Below, one piece after another: positions 27,890-38,065 of a stretch of 64,000 nucleotides of DNA. Position numbers and translations under genes: made by a program. The stretch spans positions 19,868-83,867 of the forward strand of contig MEFP01000016.1 in assembly GCA_001725155.1 (NCBI GenBank), read 5' to 3'. This stretch comes from Lysobacteraceae bacterium SCN 69-320. Its GTDB lineage: Bacteria > Pseudomonadota > Gammaproteobacteria > Xanthomonadales > Rhodanobacteraceae. The notes below the pieces were generated by a model. That model was not told the DNA's origin, searched no databases, and saw only the letters and a list, made by a program, of their open reading frames with translations. Position 1 is the stretch's first letter; each line of letters starts with the position of its first letter.

Positions 27890-28014
27890 CCTGCGCCCCT
27901 GACGACGCGTTGCACGGAGTCTAGCAAGCTTTTTCCGACGCGCTGAGCGGTCGAAAAGCAAGCCGGCTCCGCGTCGCGGACCGGCCGACAGGCGGCACGA
28001 CCGCAGCGCGGGAA

Positions 28015-28044
28015 GCGGCCTCCGCCTTGCGGTCGAGGCCGCTA
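28015..28044 (-). terminator. Stem-loop at the end of the his operon
   Basis: AGCGGCCTC and GAGGCCGCT form a 9-bp stem with a 12-nt loop; the stem begins within the hisIE stop codon. It is placed as expected for the his operon terminator or a 3'-end processing structure, but no U-tract is present. Confidence 0.5.
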
Positions 28045-28650
28045 GCGATACCGCCGCTGCAGCTCGGCGATCGCATCGGCCAGCGACAGGCCGCGCGCAC
28101 GCAGCAGCACGGTCAGATGGAACAGCAGATCCGCGGCCTCGCCGACCAGCGCGGCCTCGTCCTGGGCGACGGCGGCCAGCGCGGTTTCCACTCCCTCCTC
28201 GCCGACCTTCTGCGCGATGCGGCGCAGGCCGCTTTCGAACAGCTGCGTCGTGTAGCTGCCGGCCGGACGCTCGCGCTCGCGCGCGGCGACCAGCGCATCG
28301 AGCCGGTCGAGGAATCCGGCCGTCGGCACGGCCGCGTCACCGAAGCAGCTGTCGCTGCCGAGATGGCAGGTCGGCCCCTGCGGTTCGGCAAGCAGCAGCA
28401 GTGCATCGCGGTCGCAATCGGTCATGACCTCGCGCAGCAGCAGCCAGTGCTGCGAGCTCTCGCCCTTGGTCCACAGCCGCTGCCTGCTGCGGCTGTAGAA
28501 CGTCACGCGGCCCTGCGCCAGGGTCGCGCGCAGCGCTTCCTCGTTCATCCAGCCCTGCATCAGCACGACGCCGCTGCGCCAGTGCTGCACGATGGCCGGC
28601 AGCAGGCCGTCGCCCTTGTTCCAGTCCAGGCTGGCCGGATCGAGGATCAT
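28042..28650 (-). CDS. hisIE: Bifunctional phosphoribosyl-AMP cyclohydrolase / phosphoribosyl-ATP pyrophosphatase
   Basis: HisIE catalyses steps 2 and 3 of histidine synthesis. The N-terminal HisI part (to about residue 110) shows [17 protein letters not shown], the [20 protein letters not shown] substrate/metal block and [21 protein letters not shown]. The C-terminal HisE part has the MazG-like [13 protein letters not shown] and [12 protein letters not shown] metal-binding helices. Its ATG overlaps the hisF stop by 4 nt. It is the last gene of the operon and lies 153 nt upstream of the GGDEF gene. Confidence 0.97.
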   Translation of the reverse strand: MILDPASLDWNKGDGLLPAIVQHWRSGVVLMQGWMNEEALRATLAQGRVTFYSRSRQRLWTKGESSQHWLLLREVMTDCDRDALLLLAEPQGPTCHLGSDSCFGDAAVPTAGFLDRLDALVAARERERPAGSYTTQLFESGLRRIAQKVGEEGVETALAAVAQDEAALVGEAADLLFHLTVLLRARGLSLADAIAELQRRYR

Positions 28651-29417
28651 GGCCGCACCGCCAGTCCCTGCGCACGCAGATGGGCCTTGAGCGCGGGAAT
28701 CGCGACCTGGCCCGAATGGAATACGCTGGCCGCCAGCGCCGCGTCGACATCGGCCTCGGCGAACACCGCGGCGAAATGTTCCGCCGTGCCGGCGCCGCCG
28801 GAAGCGACCAGCGGCACCGTGCAGCGCGCACGCGCGGCGCGCAGCTGTTCGAGGTCATAGCCTTCGCGCACGCCGTCTGCGCCCATGCAGTTCAGCACGA
28901 CCTCGCCGGCGCCGAGCGCGATCGCCTGTTCGATCCAGTCCAGGGTCGGCTGCGCCAGCGCGCGCGTGTGCTGCGGATCGCCGCTGTACTGGCGCACGCG
29001 CCATTGACCGTCGGCATCGCGCAGACTGTCGATGCCGACGACGACGCACTGCACGCCGAACGCATCGGCCAGCTCGTTGATCAGCGCCGGCCGCGCGAGT
29101 GCCGGCGAATTGATCGAGATCTTGTCGGCGCCGGCCTGCAGCACGGCGCGCGCGCCGTCCACGCTGGCGATGCCGCCGGCGACGCAGAACGGAATGTCGA
29201 TGGCCGCGGCGACGCGCGCGATCCAGGCGCAGTCGACCTCGCGCCCCTGCGGACTGGCGGTGATGTCGTAGAACACGAGCTCGTCGGCGCCATCGTCGCG
29301 ATAGCGCAGCGCGAGATCGAGAATGTCGCCGACGTCGCGGTGGTCGCGGAAACGCACGCCCTTGACGACGCGGCCGTCGCGCACGTCCAGGCACGGAATC
29401 AGGCGCCGCGTCAGCAT
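28647..29417 (-). CDS. hisF: Imidazole glycerol phosphate synthase, cyclase subunit
   Basis: HisF, with HisH, makes imidazole glycerol phosphate and AICAR. It is a 256-aa (beta/alpha)8 barrel starting [23 protein letters not shown], with the catalytic aspartate in CLDVRDG and the second in [11 protein letters not shown] (usually LNSMDxDG; here CMGADG). Phosphate loops are FCVAGGIAS and PLVASGGAG. The true start lies 194 codons inside the ORF given in the track. Its start overlaps the hisA stop by 7 nt (ATGCTGA). Confidence 0.96.
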   Translation of the reverse strand: MLTRRLIPCLDVRDGRVVKGVRFRDHRDVGDILDLALRYRDDGADELVFYDITASPQGREVDCAWIARVAAAIDIPFCVAGGIASVDGARAVLQAGADKISINSPALARPALINELADAFGVQCVVVGIDSLRDADGQWRVRQYSGDPQHTRALAQPTLDWIEQAIALGAGEVVLNCMGADGVREGYDLEQLRAARARCTVPLVASGGAGTAEHFAAVFAEADVDAALAASVFHSGQVAIPALKAHLRAQGLAVRP

Positions 29418-30139
29418 GCCAGCGCCGCCGCCAGATCGAGATGGCCGTCGAGCAGACTGCGGCCGAGCACGACGCCGGCCAGGCCGAGATCGCGCACGGC
29501 GCGGATGTCGGCCACGTCGCGCACGCCGCCGGAAGCCTGTACCTGCAGACTCGGCGCGAGCCGGCGCAGATGCGCGTACAGCGCGAGATTCGGCCCGGCC
29601 AGCATGCCGTCGCGATGAATGTCGGTGCACAGCACGTGGACCGCACCCGCGGCTGCGTAGCGCGGTGCGAGTTCTTCCAGGGTCGGCGCCTCGCTGCGCG
29701 TCCAGCCTTCGCTGGGCAGACGCCAGACGCCGTTTTCGGCGCGCGTGTCCAGCGCAATGCACAGCCGCTGCGTGCCATGGTCGGCCAGCCACTGCTGCAC
29801 GCGCTCGGGCTCGCGCACGGCGACGCTGCCGAGCACGACGCGGGACACGCCCGCATCGAACAGGCGCCGCAGATCGTCCTCGCTGCGCACGCCGCCGCCG
29901 GCCTGTATCTGCAGGGCGCTGCCGGCCAAGGCTTCGATCAGGCGGAAATTCGCCGCCGTGCCGCTGCGCGCGCCGTCGAGGTCGACGACGTGCAGCCACG
30001 CCGCGCCGGCCGCAGCGTAGTCGGTCGCCAGACGCAGCGGATCGGCGCGATAGCTCGTCTGCTGCGCATAGTCGCCCTGGCGCAGGCGCACGACATGGCC
30101 GTCGCGCAGGTCGATCGCGGGAATGACGTCGAAGCTCAT
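29411..30139 (-). CDS. hisA: ProFAR isomerase
   Basis: HisA performs the Amadori-type isomerisation of ProFAR in histidine synthesis. The 242-aa (beta/alpha)8 barrel starts [19 protein letters not shown] with the first catalytic aspartate, and the second acid is in [12 protein letters not shown]. Phosphate-binding loops are [14 protein letters not shown] and [13 protein letters not shown]. It overlaps hisH at its start (4 nt) and hisF at its end (7 nt). Confidence 0.97.
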   Translation of the reverse strand: MSFDVIPAIDLRDGHVVRLRQGDYAQQTSYRADPLRLATDYAAAGAAWLHVVDLDGARSGTAANFRLIEALAGSALQIQAGGGVRSEDDLRRLFDAGVSRVVLGSVAVREPERVQQWLADHGTQRLCIALDTRAENGVWRLPSEGWTRSEAPTLEELAPRYAAAGAVHVLCTDIHRDGMLAGPNLALYAHLRRLAPSLQVQASGGVRDVADIRAVRDLGLAGVVLGRSLLDGHLDLAAALAC

Positions 30140-30726
30140 AGGCTCAGGAAGTTCTTCAGCAACAGGGAACCGACCGCGGCAGAGCGTTCCGGATGGAACT
30201 GCATGCCGAAGAAATTAGCGTTTTGCACAATAGCGGAAAACTCGGAACCGTGGCGGCAGCCGGCCAGGGTCCACGGTCCCGCCGGCGCCGCATAACCGTG
30301 CACGAAATACGCGTAGGCGTCTTCGGGCAGGCCCGCGAACAACGGATGAGCGCGCTGCGGCAGCAGCCGGTTCCAGCCCATGTGCGGCACGCGCAGGCCC
30401 GGCGCGGCCGGCAGCTTGTGCACGGCGGCCGGAATCAGGCCCAGGCATGGCGTGTCGGCCTCGGCCGAACGCGCGAACAGCAGCTGCATGCCGAGACAGA
30501 CGCCGAGCACGGGCTGTCGCAGCGACCGGAGCGTATCGACCAGATCGAACTCGGCCAGCCGCCGCATGGCCGGCCCGGCCGCGCCGACGCCGGGCAGGAT
30601 CACGTGGCTCGCGGCGCGGATGCGCGCGGCGTCCGTGGTCAGCGGCGCATCGACGCCGAGCCGCTGCAGCGCACAGCGCACCGAGCCGATGTTGGTGCCG
30701 CCGCCATCGACCAGGACGACGCTCAC
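30136..30726 (-). CDS. hisH: Imidazole glycerol phosphate synthase, glutaminase subunit
   Basis: HisH supplies ammonia from glutamine to HisF. The 196-aa class I amidotransferase has the nucleophile in [12 protein letters not shown], the oxyanion-side motif [15 protein letters not shown], and the catalytic His-x-Glu in [14 protein letters not shown]. The start is GTG, overlapping the hisB stop (GTGA). [19 protein letters not shown] at the start is typical. Confidence 0.97.
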   Translation of the reverse strand: MSVVLVDGGGTNIGSVRCALQRLGVDAPLTTDAARIRAASHVILPGVGAAGPAMRRLAEFDLVDTLRSLRQPVLGVCLGMQLLFARSAEADTPCLGLIPAAVHKLPAAPGLRVPHMGWNRLLPQRAHPLFAGLPEDAYAYFVHGYAAPAGPWTLAGCRHGSEFSAIVQNANFFGMQFHPERSAAVGSLLLKNFLSL

Positions 30727-31823
30727 AGCGTCCCCTTGGTGCTCGGCAGATCGGCGCCGTCGCGGCGCAGCGCCGCACGCAGCGCGCGCGCGGCCGCCTT
30801 GAAACAGGCCTCGACCATGTGATGTGCGTTGTCGCCGCGCACGGCCAGATGCAGGTTCGCGCCGAGGCCGTCGCAGAGCGAGCGGAAGAAATGCGGAACG
30901 AGCTCGGTCGGCAGATCACCGACGCGTTCGCGGGGAAACGCACCGTCGAACACGAAGCAGGCGCGGCCCGACAGATCCAGGGCGGCGCGCGCGAGGGTTT
31001 CGTCCATCGGCAAGGTGATCGCGACGGACGCGGGGTCCGCCGGTTCGACCGCATCGCCGTAGCGGCCTATGCCGCGTTTGTCGCCGAGTGCCTGACGCAG
31101 CGCCTGCCCCAGCGCCAGCGCGCAGTCCTCGACCGTGTGGTGCTCGTCGATGTGCGTATCGCCGGCGCAGGTCAGCGACAGCGCGATGCCGGCATGCTTG
31201 CCGATCTGCTCGAGCATGTGGTCGAAGAAACCCAGGCCGGTCGCGACGACCGCATCGGCGCTGCGATCCAGATCGACGCGCACGCGGATGCGCGTCTCGC
31301 GCGTGTCGCGTTGAACTTCAGCCGTGCGCGGCGCGGCGCACAAGGTCTGCGCGATCGCGGCCCAGTCCCATTCGCCGTCGCCGAGGCGAAAGCCGCGCAC
31401 TCCGAGGTTCGCCGCGAACTCGATGTCGGTCGCCCGGTCGCCGACCATGGCCGAGCCTCCCCGGCTCCAGCCGTCATCGGCCAGATAAGTCCGCATCAAT
31501 CCGGTCCCGGGCTTGCGCGTCGGCAGGTTGTCGTGGGGAAAGCTGCGGTCGATCAGCACGTCGGCGAACGGCACGCCCTGCGATTCGAACACCTGCAGCA
31601 TGAGCCGGTGCGGGCCCCAGAACTGCGCCTCGGGAAAGCTGTCCCCGCCGAGGCCGTCCTGGTTGGTCACCATGACGAGCACATAGCCGGCTTCGACGCA
31701 GCGGCGCAGCGCCGGGATCACGCCGGGCAGGAACGCGAGCTTGTCGTAGGCGTCGATCTGCTGATCGGGCGGCTCGACGATCAGTGTGCCGTCGCGGTCG
31801 ACGAACAGGTATTTCCGGCTCAT
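30723..31823 (-). CDS. hisB: Bifunctional histidinol-phosphatase / imidazoleglycerol-phosphate dehydratase
   Basis: HisB carries steps 7 and 9 of histidine synthesis on one 366-aa chain. The N-terminal HAD phosphatase (about 1-165) has [21 protein letters not shown] and [12 protein letters not shown]. The C-terminal dehydratase has [17 protein letters not shown], the manganese ligands in [14 protein letters not shown] and the late [17 protein letters not shown]. The real start (ATG 31823) lies 81 codons inside the track ORF and overlaps the hisC stop by 4 nt. Confidence 0.97.
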   Translation of the reverse strand: MSRKYLFVDRDGTLIVEPPDQQIDAYDKLAFLPGVIPALRRCVEAGYVLVMVTNQDGLGGDSFPEAQFWGPHRLMLQVFESQGVPFADVLIDRSFPHDNLPTRKPGTGLMRTYLADDGWSRGGSAMVGDRATDIEFAANLGVRGFRLGDGEWDWAAIAQTLCAAPRTAEVQRDTRETRIRVRVDLDRSADAVVATGLGFFDHMLEQIGKHAGIALSLTCAGDTHIDEHHTVEDCALALGQALRQALGDKRGIGRYGDAVEPADPASVAITLPMDETLARAALDLSGRACFVFDGAFPRERVGDLPTELVPHFFRSLCDGLGANLHLAVRGDNAHHMVEACFKAAARALRAALRRDGADLPSTKGTL

Positions 31824-32887
31824 GCGGCCACCTCGACGTTGCGCAGCGCCGCGAGCACGGCGCGATTTTCCGCCGGCGTGCCGACGGAAACACGCAGGCA
31901 GTCGGCCAGGCCGCGATAACGCGTGACGTCGCGCACGACGATGCCGGCCCGGCGCAGTTGCGCATAAATCGCTGCCGCATCGCGCCAGCGCACGCAGAGG
32001 AAATTCGCCGCCGAAGGCAACACCGCGACGACCTCGGGCAAGGCCGCGAGTTCGCCGCGCAGCCATTCGCGCTGCTCGCGCAGCACGGCGATGCGCCGGC
32101 GGGTTTCCACGAGTGCAGCGGCATCGGTCGCCGCCAGCGCCGCGGCGATGCTGGCTGCCGGCAGCGGATACGGCGCGAGGATGCGGCGCAGCAAGGTGAT
32201 GACCGGCGCGGCCGCGAGCAATACGCCGACGCGCGCGCCGGCCAGGGCATGCGCCTTGGACAAGGTGCGCAGCACGGCGACATGATCGTTGCCGGCGATC
32301 AGCGCGCTGGCGCTGGCCGTGTCGGCGAACTCGACATACGCCTCGTCGACGACGAGCAGCGCGCGGCCGCGCAACGCCTGCGCCAGATGCGCCAGCGCCG
32401 CGGGAGCGGCCGGCGCGCCGCTGGGATTGTTCGGCGTACAGACGAAGACGAGCCTGACCTGCTGGGTCAGCGCCGCAAGCACACCGTCCACGTCGAGCGA
32501 AAAGTCGTCGCCGAGCGGCGCCTGCACGACGGCCGCGCCCTGCACCGCCGCGGCAACCGCGTACATGCCGAACGTCGGCGGCGACACGAGCACTGCGTCC
32601 GTGCCGGCGCGGCAGAACGCACGCACGAGCAGGTCGATCGCTTCGTCGCTGCCGCGACCGAGGAGCACCTGTTCCGGCGCAACCTCGTACAGCGCGGCCA
32701 GCCGGTTCACGAGCGCGGCCGGCTGCGGGTCGGGATAGCGGTTGAGCCCCTCGCCCGCCTCATTGGCCGGCGACCACGGCGATTCGTTCGCATTGAGCAG
32801 CACGCGGCCGCCGTCGGCTTCCATGCGCGCCGAGGAATACGGCGTCAGCGCGCGGATTTCGGCGCGGGCCAGATCGAGCACGTTCAT
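31820..32887 (-). CDS. hisC: Histidinol-phosphate aminotransferase
   Basis: HisC transfers an amino group from glutamate to imidazole-acetol phosphate. The 355-aa fold-type I enzyme begins [19 protein letters not shown] and has [10 protein letters not shown], the cofactor strand [25 protein letters not shown] and the Schiff-base lysine in [16 protein letters not shown]. The start ATG 32887 overlaps the hisD stop (ATGA); the 260-residue upstream part of the track ORF is a shadow of hisD. Confidence 0.97.
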   Translation of the reverse strand: MNVLDLARAEIRALTPYSSARMEADGGRVLLNANESPWSPANEAGEGLNRYPDPQPAALVNRLAALYEVAPEQVLLGRGSDEAIDLLVRAFCRAGTDAVLVSPPTFGMYAVAAAVQGAAVVQAPLGDDFSLDVDGVLAALTQQVRLVFVCTPNNPSGAPAAPAALAHLAQALRGRALLVVDEAYVEFADTASASALIAGNDHVAVLRTLSKAHALAGARVGVLLAAAPVITLLRRILAPYPLPAASIAAALAATDAAALVETRRRIAVLREQREWLRGELAALPEVVAVLPSAANFLCVRWRDAAAIYAQLRRAGIVVRDVTRYRGLADCLRVSVGTPAENRAVLAALRNVEVAA

Positions 32888-34200
32888 GCCGGCACCGCCT
32901 GCAGCCGCTGCAGCCGCAGCCCGACCGCACGCTCGTGCGCGTGCAGGCCTTCGGCCCCGGCCAGGATCTGCGCGCAGGGGCCTATCGCCTGCAGGCCCGC
33001 CGGCGTGAGTTCCTGCACCGTGACGAGCTTGAGGAAACTCGCGACCGACACGCCGCTCCAGGCCCGCGCATAGCCGTAGGTCGGCAGTACGTGGTTGGTG
33101 CCGCTGCAGTAGTCGCCGACCGCTTCGGGCGACCAGGCACCGAGGAACACCGAGCCCGCATTGACGACGGCCGGCAGCAGCGCGCGCGGCGCGACGACGT
33201 TGAGAATCAGATGTTCCGGCGCATACGCGTTGCTGATCGCGACGGCTTCGGCGAGATCGGCGACCTCGATCAGACGCGCATGGGTCAGCGCCTGCCGTGC
33301 CAGTGCGGCGCGGGGCAGCTCCGCCAGTTGTTCCTCCACCGCCGCAGCGACCGAATCGAGCAGCGGCACCGACGGCGACAGCAGCACCACCTGCGAGTCG
33401 CTGCCGTGTTCGGCCTGCGACAGCAGGTCGGCGGCGACGAACGCCGCATCGGCGTCGGCGTCGGCGATGACCAGCACCTCGGACGGCCCGGCCGGCAGGT
33501 CGATGGCCGCGCCGGCCGGATCGTTGGCGACCTGGCGCTTGGCCTCGGTGACCCAGGCGTTGCCGGGCCCGAACAGCTTGTCGCAGCGCGGCACGCTTTC
33601 GGTGCCGTAGGCCATGGCCGCGATGGCCTGCGCACCGCCGAGCTTGAACACGCGCGTGACGCCGCACAGCTGCGCCGTGTACAGCACGGTCGCATCACAG
33701 CTGCCATCGGCGCCGGCCGGCGTGCACAGCACGACATCGCCGCAGCCGGCCAGCTGCGCCGGCACGGCCAGCATCAGCACGGTCGACGGCAACGGCGCGG
33801 TGCCGGACGGCACATACAGGCCGACCCGACGCAGCGGCCGCAGCACGCGTTCGCAGATCACGCCGGGCGCGGTCTCCACGCGCACCGGCGCGGGCGCGCC
33901 GGCCGCATGGAAGCGCGCGATGCGCTCGCGCGCCTCGGCGATCGCCGCGCGCAATTCCGGCGCGACCTGCGCCGCCGCCGCGGCGAACTCCTCCGCCGTG
34001 ACTTCGAGCGCATCGAGTTCGCAGCCGTCGTAGCGCCGCGTCAGCGCGCGCAAGGTCGCGTCGCCGTCGGCGCGCACCTGGGCGATCAGCCGCTTCACGG
34101 TCGCGCGGCGCGCAGCCGCCTCGACCGGCGCCTGCGCCGGCCGCTGCAAGGCCGCGGCCCGCGCGGCCGCATCCAGTTCCTTCCATGCCAACCGCTTCAT
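32884..34200 (-). CDS. hisD: Histidinol dehydrogenase
   Basis: HisD oxidises histidinol to histidine in two NAD-dependent steps. The 438-aa protein has the family blocks [55 protein letters not shown], the catalytic acid-base region [11 protein letters not shown], and [30 protein letters not shown] with zinc and substrate ligands. Start overlaps the hisG stop by 4 nt, end overlaps the hisC start by 4 nt. Confidence 0.97.
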   Translation of the reverse strand: MKRLAWKELDAAARAAALQRPAQAPVEAAARRATVKRLIAQVRADGDATLRALTRRYDGCELDALEVTAEEFAAAAAQVAPELRAAIAEARERIARFHAAGAPAPVRVETAPGVICERVLRPLRRVGLYVPSGTAPLPSTVLMLAVPAQLAGCGDVVLCTPAGADGSCDATVLYTAQLCGVTRVFKLGGAQAIAAMAYGTESVPRCDKLFGPGNAWVTEAKRQVANDPAGAAIDLPAGPSEVLVIADADADAAFVAADLLSQAEHGSDSQVVLLSPSVPLLDSVAAAVEEQLAELPRAALARQALTHARLIEVADLAEAVAISNAYAPEHLILNVVAPRALLPAVVNAGSVFLGAWSPEAVGDYCSGTNHVLPTYGYARAWSGVSVASFLKLVTVQELTPAGLQAIGPCAQILAGAEGLHAHERAVGLRLQRLQAVPA

Positions 34201-35096
34201 GCGAGCATCTTCTCCACCGGCAATACGAGCATGCGACGCGCGCCGGCCCGGCGCATGTCTTCCAGATGCTGCCAGGTGATCGCACCGTGGCAGACGGCCT
34301 GCAGCGCGACCTCGTCGACGCTGCCCTCGATACTCGTGACGGTCGGCTGCTGGCCCGGCGGCAGCAGCCGCGTGACGCCGGCCAGCGCCGCTCGCGTGGT
34401 CTGCAGCAATACGAGCTTGGATTCGCGCACCTGGATCACGCCGTCGATGCGACGCAGCAGCAGTTCCTGCAGTTCGCCGCGCTCGTCGGGCGGCGCCACG
34501 GGCGCGCCGGCCAGCACGGCCTCGCTGTCGAGAATGCCGACGACTTCGCGCAGCTGATTGGCCTGCAGGGTCGCGCCGCTGGACACGAGATCACAGATCG
34601 CATCGGCTGTGCCCAGGCGCGGCGCAATTTCCACCGATCCCGACAGCACGACGATCTTCGCCTCGACACCGGCAGCAGCCAGCCAGGCGCCGGTCAGCGC
34701 CGGATACGTGGTCGCGATGCGCAGGCCCTGCAGCGCCGCGCTGCCGGCGTATTCCTGTTCCTGCGGCAAGGCGATGGCCAGGCGGCAGCGGCCGAAGCCC
34801 AGCGGCAGCAATTCGCGCAGCGCGACCGCCTCGCCGCGGCTGCGCGCCGCGGCCTGCTGCTCGGCCAGCACGTTGCGTCCGACGATGCCGAGGTCGCAGA
34901 CGCCATCGGCAATCAGTCCCGGAATGTCGTCGTCGCGCACGAGCAGCAGGTCGATCGCCAGGCTTTCGCCGAAGCAGAACAGCTTGTCGCGGCTCTGCCG
35001 GAACTTCAGGCCGCAGCGCGCGAGCAGATCCTGCGAGACGTCGGCCAGCCGGCCCGACTTCTGCACCGCGATGCGCAGCCGGTCGCGTGTTTTCAT
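34197..35096 (-). CDS. hisG: ATP phosphoribosyltransferase (long form)
   Basis: HisG condenses ATP with PRPP, the committed and feedback-controlled step of histidine synthesis. The 299-aa length shows the long form with its C-terminal regulatory domain ([41 protein letters not shown]), so no separate HisZ is needed and histidine inhibition is expected. The catalytic part has [28 protein letters not shown] and [19 protein letters not shown]. The start at ATG 35096 overlaps the end of the TrpR-like regulator gene by 4 nt. Confidence 0.97.
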   Translation of the reverse strand: MKTRDRLRIAVQKSGRLADVSQDLLARCGLKFRQSRDKLFCFGESLAIDLLLVRDDDIPGLIADGVCDLGIVGRNVLAEQQAAARSRGEAVALRELLPLGFGRCRLAIALPQEQEYAGSAALQGLRIATTYPALTGAWLAAAGVEAKIVVLSGSVEIAPRLGTADAICDLVSSGATLQANQLREVVGILDSEAVLAGAPVAPPDERGELQELLLRRIDGVIQVRESKLVLLQTTRAALAGVTRLLPPGQQPTVTSIEGSVDEVALQAVCHGAITWQHLEDMRRAGARRMLVLPVEKMLA

Positions 35097-35494
35097 GAGG
35101 AACTCCTGCTGCGAGTGCGCGGCGCGGGCGCGCGGCGATCGGTCGATGCCGGCGCAGCGCCGCGGCGGCGCGCCGGCTTGGGCAGCGGCGGCAATGCCTC
35201 GTGCGCGACGACGGCGAGATAACCGCCGTTGCCCTGCTGCAGGAAGCGCGCGACGCGGCCTATGGTCGTGACGCTGACCGAGGTTCGGTCGTGGATCTCG
35301 CGATAGGCGTAGCCGGCCAGCAGATAGGGCACCACGCGCCAGCGGTCGACCAGCGCCTCGAGCTCGGCCGGCGTGCAGAGGTCGCGCAGGAAAGCCAGCA
35401 TCTCCGCCGGCGTATCCAGCGAGAGCAAGGCCCGGCACAGGCTTTCCTCGGGCGGAACCGGCGTGTTTTCGGGCTCGAGATAGCGTCGCTTCAT
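35093..35494 (-). CDS. TrpR-like (YerC/YecD family) regulator heading the his operon
   Basis: A 133-aa protein of the Trp-repressor superfamily. The helical core LLSLDTPAEMLAFLRDLCTPAELEALVDRW and the helix-turn-helix YAYREIHDRTSVSVTTIGRVARFLQQG match the YerC/YecD branch. An arginine/proline-rich tail follows. It is the first gene of the histidine operon and overlaps hisG by 4 nt, so it is made in step with the pathway. Its likely role is to repress the operon, with histidine or another metabolite as co-repressor; this is inference from position. No His-rich attenuator leader peptide is seen upstream. Confidence 0.9.
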   Translation of the reverse strand: MKRRYLEPENTPVPPEESLCRALLSLDTPAEMLAFLRDLCTPAELEALVDRWRVVPYLLAGYAYREIHDRTSVSVTTIGRVARFLQQGNGGYLAVVAHEALPPLPKPARRRGAAPASTDRRAPAPRTRSRSSS

Positions 35495-35499
35495 GATTC

Positions 35500-35515
35500 A
35501 ATGTAATAACGCATT
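35500..35515. promoter_or_regulatory. Imperfect palindrome before the TrpR-like gene, candidate operator
   Basis: AATGTAATAACGCATT has matching ends (AATG/CATT) and a central TA. It lies 5 nt upstream of the start codon, downstream of the likely transcription start, where a bound repressor could block transcription. Confidence 0.35.
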
Positions 35516-35529
35516 AGAACAGTCCGGCG

Positions 35530-35559
35530 ACTCTAGCGCAGGCTGACGCGGGATGTAAA
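35530..35559 (-). promoter_or_regulatory. Candidate sigma-70 promoter of the his operon
   Basis: Read on the minus strand, TTTACA (five of six -35 matches) is followed after 18 bp by TAGAGT (four of six -10 matches). The start codon of the first operon gene lies about 35 nt downstream. A CTAG tetramer, the core of TrpR half-sites in E. coli, overlaps the -10 element. Confidence 0.45.
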
Positions 35560-36050
35560 CCGTGGGGCGCCGGCAGCCGGAAACCGGAAGGAACCGGCAG
35601 TCGTGATAACCGGTGGCGCTGAAACGGGAAGCCGTCTGCCCGCACAGCGAAAACCCATCCCCTCCATCGCCCTCCGCCCTGTTGGGCGCTCGCAGTCGCC
35701 AGTGCGGCGGCTTCGAGCGGCGACTCACTTGCCCCCTTGCGAGCGGGGCGGCTGCCGCTCCTGCGATTCCCGATTCCCCGACCCTGCCACGACACAATTT
35801 GTTGCAGCCGGACGCCGCCACCGTCGCGACCGCACAACGGCACGACGACGTCGCCGTACAACCCGTCAAATCAAGCAATTGGCGCCGGGTCCTGCCCAGG
35901 GGTACCGCATCGCCGGCGCGATTCGCGCGCCACCGGCCCACCGCCCGCGCCGATGCACGTTCGGCAACTCCGCGGTCGCGCGTTGATCGAAAGCGGGGGC
36001 TGGCCGTGATCCTGCATGAGCCCGTCGACAGCGGCGAAACGGAGCGTTGC
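35560..36050. other. Divergent intergenic region, no gene seen
   Basis: About 490 bp between the his operon promoter and the divergent GGDEF gene. ORFs in the track are arginine/proline-rich random frames without start signals. I see no repeat or clear promoter other than the his promoter at its edge. Confidence 0.5.
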
Positions 36051-37877
36051 GTGGTTCGTCTACTGCTGGGACTGTTGCTGTGCTGCAGCCTGCTGGCGGG
36101 CGGGCGGGCGACTGCGGCCGACCGGTTGGAGACCTTGCCGCTGCATGCGGGCCAGACGCAGGCCGAACTCGCCGCCGCAACCCGCTACGCCGTGGACGCC
36201 GATGCGACGGCGACGCCGCAGCAGATGTTCGCCGCGGCCGATGCAGGTCAGCGATTCGCCCCGCTGCCGGACGGCAGCGCGACGTTCGGTTTCGTCGACG
36301 GCGCCTACTGGTTCCACCTGCGCCTGGCCAATGTCGATGCGGCCGACACGCGCTGGCTGCTGGTGCTCGACTACGCCTTGCTGGACGAGGTCGACCTCTA
36401 CGTGCGCGACGTCGACGGGCGTGTCGAACACGCCGCTTCGGGCGATCTGCGTCCGTTCGCGCAGCGCGCCGTCAGCTATCGCGAACCGAACTTCTGGCTG
36501 ACCCTGACGCCGGGCCGGCCGCTGGACCTGCTGCTGCGCACGCAGAGCCGCAGCTCGATGCAGGTGCCGCTGACCCTGTATGCGCCCAGCGCCTTCCTGG
36601 TCCTCACGCGCGACACGCAGTTCGGCATGGGTCTGTACTACGGCATCCTGCTCGCGCTGCTGTTCTACAACCTGATCCTGTTCGCCTCGCTGCGCGACCG
36701 CTCGCATTTCCTCTACAGCCTGCACGTCGCCGGCTTCGGCCTCGTGCTGTTCTGCCTCAACGGCTTGGCGTTCGAGTATTTCTGGCCGAACTCGCCGTGG
36801 CTCGCGAATGCGGCCGTGCCGATGTCGATGGCCCTGGCCATGCTCGCGATGCACCTGTTCGCGCGCGATTTCCTCGAGCTGCCGCGGCGCTCGCCGCTGG
36901 CCAACCGCCTGCTGCTCGCACTGATCGGCGCGCATCTGCTGATGCTGCTGGCCTCACCGCTGCTGCCGTACCGCACGGCGGTGCTGATCGGCACGGCGCT
37001 GGTGTTCCCGGGCGTGGCGGCGATCATCGCCGCGGCGGTCACGGTCGCGCGGCGCGGCTTCCGCCCTGCCCTGCTGTTCCTCGTGTCCTGGGCCATGCTG
37101 CTGACCGGCACCTTGAGCTATGCCGCCGTTTCCTTCGGCCTGCTGCCGAGGACCTTCGTGACCGAATACGGCATGCAGATCGGCTCGGCCGCGGAAATGA
37201 TCTTCCTGTCCTTCGCCCTGGCCTACCGCTGGGCCGCGCTGCGCGAGGAGAACGAGCGCATCGCCCACGAGGCCAACGAGCGCCTGGAGCAGCGCGTGGC
37301 CGAACGCACCGAAGCATTGAGCGGCGCGCTGCAGCAGCTCGGCGAGGTGCATGCGCGCCTGCACGAGCTCAGCGCCCGCGACGGCCTGACCGGGGTGTTC
37401 AACCGGCGCCATTTCGAGCAGATGTTCGCGCCGCAGCTGGCCGAATGCCTGCAACACGCCCGGCCCTATTCGCTGCTGATCGCCGACCTGGATCACTTCA
37501 AGCGCGTCAACGACGACCACGGCCACCTGACCGGCGACGACTGCCTGCGCAGCATCGCCGCGATCCTGCAGCGCTGCGCCGGCGGCCGCGGCGCGGTCGC
37601 GCGTTTCGGCGGCGAGGAATTCGTCGTGCTGATGCCCGACACCGACGAACTTGGCGCGCGGCGCACGGCCGAGGCCATACGCCAGCGCGTCGCCGCCGAG
37701 GTGTTCGCGCTGGACGGCGGACGCCAGCTACGCCTGACGGTCAGCATCGGCGCGGCGACCGTGGCCGCCGGGGCTGACGCCGCCGCCGAGGCGCTGCTGC
37801 GCCGTGCCGACGACGCGCTGTACGAGGCCAAGCGCGGCGGCCGCAACCGCGTCGTGCAGGGCTCGGCCGCCGCCTGA
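36051..37877 (+). CDS. 7TM-DISM membrane diguanylate cyclase
   Basis: The start at GTG 36051 follows GGAGCGTTGC and gives a signal peptide (VVRLLLGLLLCCSLLAGG), 608 aa in all; an upstream in-frame GTG at 36006 is possible. A periplasmic 7TMR-DISM extracellular domain (WFHLRLANVDAADTRWLLVLDYALLDEVDLYV) precedes seven hydrophobic segments (from GMGLYYGILLALLFYNLILF onward), a coiled coil (NERIAHEANERLEQRVAERTEAL) and a GGDEF domain with DLDHFKRVNDDHGH and GGEEF. The four residues at the I-site position read GGRG, not RxxD, so product inhibition may be absent. It probably senses a periplasmic ligand and makes c-di-GMP. Confidence 0.92.
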   Translation: MVRLLLGLLLCCSLLAGGRATAADRLETLPLHAGQTQAELAAATRYAVDADATATPQQMFAAADAGQRFAPLPDGSATFGFVDGAYWFHLRLANVDAADTRWLLVLDYALLDEVDLYVRDVDGRVEHAASGDLRPFAQRAVSYREPNFWLTLTPGRPLDLLLRTQSRSSMQVPLTLYAPSAFLVLTRDTQFGMGLYYGILLALLFYNLILFASLRDRSHFLYSLHVAGFGLVLFCLNGLAFEYFWPNSPWLANAAVPMSMALAMLAMHLFARDFLELPRRSPLANRLLLALIGAHLLMLLASPLLPYRTAVLIGTALVFPGVAAIIAAAVTVARRGFRPALLFLVSWAMLLTGTLSYAAVSFGLLPRTFVTEYGMQIGSAAEMIFLSFALAYRWAALREENERIAHEANERLEQRVAERTEALSGALQQLGEVHARLHELSARDGLTGVFNRRHFEQMFAPQLAECLQHARPYSLLIADLDHFKRVNDDHGHLTGDDCLRSIAAILQRCAGGRGAVARFGGEEFVVLMPDTDELGARRTAEAIRQRVAAEVFALDGGRQLRLTVSIGAATVAAGADAAAEALLRRADDALYEAKRGGRNRVVQGSAAA

Positions 37878-38065
37878 TGCCCGACGTTTCCGCCCGCGGC
37901 CTCAGCCCGGGCCGGCCGCCCGTCCGGCCGCATTTGGCGTTTGGTTTCGCCACCGCAGCGGGAAAACGCCAACTGCGTCACATATTTTTGCAGTGCAGCA
38001 ATGAGCCGCTGCCCCGGCCAGCTTCTAGGATTCCGCGCTTGTGCCGTTCGTTGGGGGGACACCGC

